A DNA stretch of 64,000 bases from Cycas panzhihuaensis (taxonomy: Eukaryota > Cycadophyta), in the NCBI GenBank assembly GCA_023213395.1, contig CM041465.1, forward strand, positions 52,025,741 through 52,089,740. Reading direction: 5' to 3'. Below, piece by piece: positions 61,147-64,000 of this stretch. Position numbers and translations under genes: made by a program. The notes below the pieces were generated by a model. It saw only the letters and a list, made by a program, of their open reading frames with translations, searched no databases and had not been told where the DNA came from. The first letter of the stretch is position 1; each line of letters starts with the position of its first letter.

Positions 61147-63115
61147 TCACTGCTGTCCAGACCCTAGGGTCCCGTCTCCCGGCCTGTGTGATCCCTCTCC
61201 TGGGGACCACATCCCTGCGAGGCTCCTCCTGGGCCTCCGCGAGCTGCCTGCCTCGCTCTCCTCGTCCCGAGGCCGTCTTGGGGTCGTAGCCGCTGTGTGT
61301 GTGTGTGTCCGGCTCCGGCTCGACCTCGAGATCATCTGGGCCACCAGCTGGTCGTAGCGGACCTGGATGCGGTCCCTCTCACCTCGGAGTCCCTCCTCGA
61401 CTGCCCTAGCCCTATCCTCTGACGCCTTAAGGCGCTCCTCTGGGGCCCGCCAGCGGTAATCTTGATCCCTGTATCCCTCTGGCCCGCCTGGCTCTCGAGG
61501 CACAGGTCCGTCCAGCTCATCTCGCTCGCCCCTGGTCGCGTCGAGCTCTCGCTGCAACTGTCCCCGGAATGCCATGTGCTCCTGGGTCTCTGCAACCCAG
61601 ATGTCTCGTACTCTCACCAGCAGGGCGAGCGCCTGCATGTAGGTTCTGTCGATCTAGTCGCATCTTCTGCCTGGATGGGCGGTTGCCCTCCGCGTGGCAC
61701 GAGGGAACAACTCCTCACCACGCCTCGACCGTCTCACGAACCTCCGCTACACCTGTCAATGCAACATGCCATGTGTCAGTGTGTATCCTCGATGCATATA
61801 GAAAAAATCAAATCAAAGCTCTGTCTAGATGTCAAACGACTAAGGAAACGGATAGGTCTCACCTGCCGTAGCCGCCGGATCCTCTACTCGGGTGACATCC
61901 TCCTCTCCCGGCTCTCCGGCAGCTGCTGGTGCCTCGTCCTCAGGCACGTCCTCTGCCTCTGCCTCATCTCTGGCAGGAGCTGGCTCGACTCTCGCCCCTC
62001 CGGGTCTCTGCACGATCCGGAGCCTGCGCCCCCTAGTCTCTGCTGTCCCGCTCGCCTCTGACTCAAGGGCCTGCCCTCCTGTGGCGACTGGATGGTCCCA
62101 CACCCCACGATGGGCTGTGATGGACCTGCCTCTCCTGCAGGTCGCGATGGGCCAGCTCCATCTCCCCCGTCGTCACTGTCATCACCCCCATCGTCGTCAT
62201 CATCGTCACTGTCCTCGATGGGTGCTCCTCCTCCTCCTGCTGGGTCATCACTCGCCCACCTCACTGCTCTGTATGGATCTGCCACATAGTCTGTCAGGGT
62301 GAGGAGGTCGAGTGATGTCCCGTCGACCGACCGGCAAACATGGGCCTAGTCCTCCGTCCCCCGGAATCTCGTCTGCCACCTGTGGACCATCGGGGCCCAC
62401 CTCGCTATGGGGAACGACCCCCCTCTTGGTGCCCGCTGCTTTGAAGTGATCGAAAACCCGACTGCGGCGCGTCTTTGTACGAGAGTCCTCCTCTGCATGA
62501 TCTCCTGATAGTGTCTAGTTGGGCGACGAGGTTCGCCGCAACTAGAGTGGCCCAGTCCATCCTCTCGCCGGCCTCGCACCGGCGTGCTGCGTCCACCCAT
62601 CCTCCCGGGATCTCTCAGAGTTACTGTTTAGGAGATCCTAATGAATGCATAGCAAAATAAGCTTCCTCGCCCGAGGAATCCACATGCAATCTGCGGAGGG
62701 GAGCTCCCCTCCGCTGCCATCTAGCTCCCCCCGTGAGGAACTGAGCTGCCTCCATGTGTGCTGCCTCATTGCTAGGCAGCGTCCTCAGTCTCACGGGTCT
62801 CCCCGTCGCCGGCACCCCCAGGATCTGCCTGATATCCTCTGGAGTAATGGTGACGTCTCCTATCTGTGGTAAGTGAAACACGTGCCTCCTCCTGTTCCAT
62901 TGCGACACTATGTCCACTAGGAGTCTCTGATCCGATGCGAACTGGGGGGTCTTCAGGGCCTTGTACAGGCCGCATCTCTTCAGGACTGTCCTATCCTCCT
63001 CTGTCGACATCTCCAACCAGCTCAGGATGGGCATGCCGACGTTCTCGCGGTTATCCACCGTGATAACTGCCTGCAACCAGTAAAAACCAGTCAAAGTTAG
63101 TCTCCTAGCAGTCAC
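61147..63115 (-). pseudogene. plant mobile domain (PMD) gene carried antisense in Tat copy 2
   Basis: Reads leftward. The N-terminal part (62621-63115) has LSWLEMSTEEDRTVLKRCGL, LVDIVSQWNRRRHVFHLP and IGDVTITPEDIRQILGVPA, a good PMD core: Trp in QW, FHLP, then GD-TIT--D---LG-P. After a break near 62600 it continues with RMDWATLVAANLVAQLDTIR, then VRWASDD and an Asp-rich run (62175-62240). A GT-AG intron is supported at 61753-61862 by the matching site in copy 1. The last exon has RVRDIWVAETQEHMAFRGQL and an Arg/Glu-rich coiled-coil-like stretch ending at 61147. Frames shift at several points, including just after the intron, so this copy is probably not functional as it stands. An upstream exon may exist beyond 63115. 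Confidence 0.75.
61753..61862 (-). other. predicted intron in the PMD gene
   Basis: On the minus strand the exon ends TACGGCAG before GTGAGACC, and the acceptor TTGACAG precedes GTGTAGCGG. The corresponding donor in copy 1 is GGCAG before GTGAGACC near 1109. An intron inside a retroelement in antisense fits a gene that is transcribed separately from the element RNA. Confidence 0.6.
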
Positions 63116-63205
63116 CTAGGTTCCTAGCTATCTTGTCAGCTGTCTTTTCTGATTTCGGAGGGCTATTTGGGCCCCCATTCTTGTTTTCGATTCCACACTG
63201 CGTAC

Positions 63206-63241
63206 CGCTCTAAATTTAGCGGTCCCGCTAAATTTAGAGCG
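63206..63241. repeat. perfect 17-bp inverted repeat with 2-base centre
   Basis: Left arm CGCTCTAAATTTAGCGG and right arm CCGCTAAATTTAGAGCG are exact reverse complements around TC. It lies about 90 bp upstream of the first clear PMD codon. Each arm also contains a shorter palindrome around CTAAATTTAG, so cruciform or hairpin formation is possible. Confidence 0.95.
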
Positions 63242-64000
63242 AACCTTGACAAAGATCGTGATCTTGCGATCTTGGCCGCATGCATCGACCTCTCAAGGGG
63301 GTTTTTGGCCCGGAAAATCAAAAATTTTTGTGGTGGACCCCACGTGGGGCCCACCGGGACCCGGGCTGCCTAATGCCCAGGTCCCCACCTCTTTCTGGGT
63401 CCAATTCGGACTCCGAGAGGCCTCAAATCGCCCATAAGTGGCATAAAAAGCATTAAATTTAAATAAAAAGCAATTAATTTCAAATTGTGAAATAACTGAG
63501 GTATCGTTGGATCCACTAACTAGATCTGGTCTGACGGTCGCCATAGCGTCTCTAAGATCGTGGTGACTATTTCCTCGCGCGAATCCGACGGTCGGATCGT
63601 CCTCGGTGTGCCTCTGAAGTCGGGTAGCGCTCCACGCCGTAAGGGAAAGGCTCTGGTTTCGCATGAGAGCCGGTGAAAATGAATCCGGTTTTCATTGATT
63701 TTCCTTATATAGGCGGGGGCCCCGGCGGGCACTTCTTCCGTTTTTGGCTTCGTGACAGTCGTTGGGACCATCTTTTCGCGCTGGTAGCCTTTGCCTTCTG
63801 GCCCTGTCGCTCGTTGTGCTTCATGGACGCCCTTTTTGCCCTCGCTTGTAAGGGCATTTATGGCGCCTCATTATTGCACTTTTGGCCAGGGCCTTTTGCA
63901 TCGTTTTGTGCGCTGCTCCCGTGTATGCCCGAGTTTATACTCGTTTGGCTCGTTTCGCCGCCCTGGACTCGTTTTTGTAGCCCTTTCTCGCCCCTGGGGT
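63242..64000. other. region upstream of the PMD gene, Tat copy 2
   Basis: GC-rich with one AT-rich patch (63440-63490). A minus frame at 63293-63664 begins MRNQSLSLTAWSATRLQRHT; it has no features I know and could be leader or chance. No LTR start TGTTTCCCAGC is seen before the window ends. Confidence 0.35.
63705..63713 (-). promoter_or_regulatory. TATA box candidate for the antisense PMD gene
   Basis: The minus strand reads CCTATATAA inside GC-rich sequence, about 590 bp upstream of the first clear PMD frame. Spacing allows a leader or an extra 5' exon. It is the only TATA-like element I see there. The site is near-symmetric, so it could also serve the plus strand. Confidence 0.35.

Larger units (their letters stand above)
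51153..64000 (+). mobile_element. Tat-type Ty3/gypsy retrotransposon, copy 2 (3' LTR outside window)
   Basis: 5' LTR (51153-53670), primer site, gag, protease, RT/RNase H and integrase on the plus strand to 60457, then an antisense PMD gene to at least 63115. It mirrors copy 1. Its base composition is clearly richer in G and C than the flanking DNA, and frames are longer than in copy 1, so this copy looks younger or less mutated. Several frameshifts still break gag and pol. No second LTR appears before 64000. Confidence 0.9.

Overview
The window looks like nuclear DNA of a seed plant with a large, repeat-rich genome. It holds one complete, intron-split host gene, a vacuolar processing enzyme (legumain-type asparaginyl endopeptidase), surrounded by LTR retrotransposons. 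The repeats are Ty3/gypsy elements of Tat and chromovirus type and Ty1/copia elements, all with plant-type primer sites or domain orders. I cannot name the species. There are no bacterial features, CRISPR arrays or clear rRNA/tRNA genes.

Layout. Positions 1-11833 hold a Tat-type Ty3/gypsy element read on the minus strand: 5' LTR at 9293-11833, then gag, protease, RT/RNase H and integrase running down to 2494. Beyond pol lies a gene in the opposite (plus) direction that encodes a plant mobile domain (PMD). Positions 11834-33550 are a nest of insertions. An old chromovirus (A) is split in its integrase by a minus-strand LTR element (B, LTRs at 12295-12762 and 32311-32774). B contains two plus-strand copia elements, at 12932-24177 and 24280-29350. 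The first of these is itself split by a chromovirus (C, 17240-23319). Positions 33550-34611 are AT-rich with nothing clear. Positions 34612-39584 are a tandem duplication of a unit of about 2.5 kb carrying a compound microsatellite. Positions 39585-44720 are the VPE gene with nine exons and a 502-residue product. A lone, well-formed exon lies on the minus strand at 45163-45345. Positions 46.5-50.8 kb hold unrecognised coding-like remnants and a worn antisense gypsy element. Positions 51153-64000 hold a second Tat element on the plus strand, with the same PMD gene placed antisense after pol. Its 3' LTR lies outside the window.

How it works together. The two Tat copies, inverted relative to each other and about 40 kb apart, share the same unusual plan: long LTR, gag-pol, then a divergent PMD gene with at least one intron. 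The PMD gene therefore looks like part of the element and not a chance neighbour. This is the most unusual feature of the window. Nearly all element genes are broken by stops and frameshifts. Many of the stops are TAG at sites where CAG or C-TGG is expected, which fits long-term CHG methylation and deamination. The VPE gene is intact, with signal peptide, catalytic His and Cys and the C-terminal prodomain, and its promoter lies directly against the tandem duplication.
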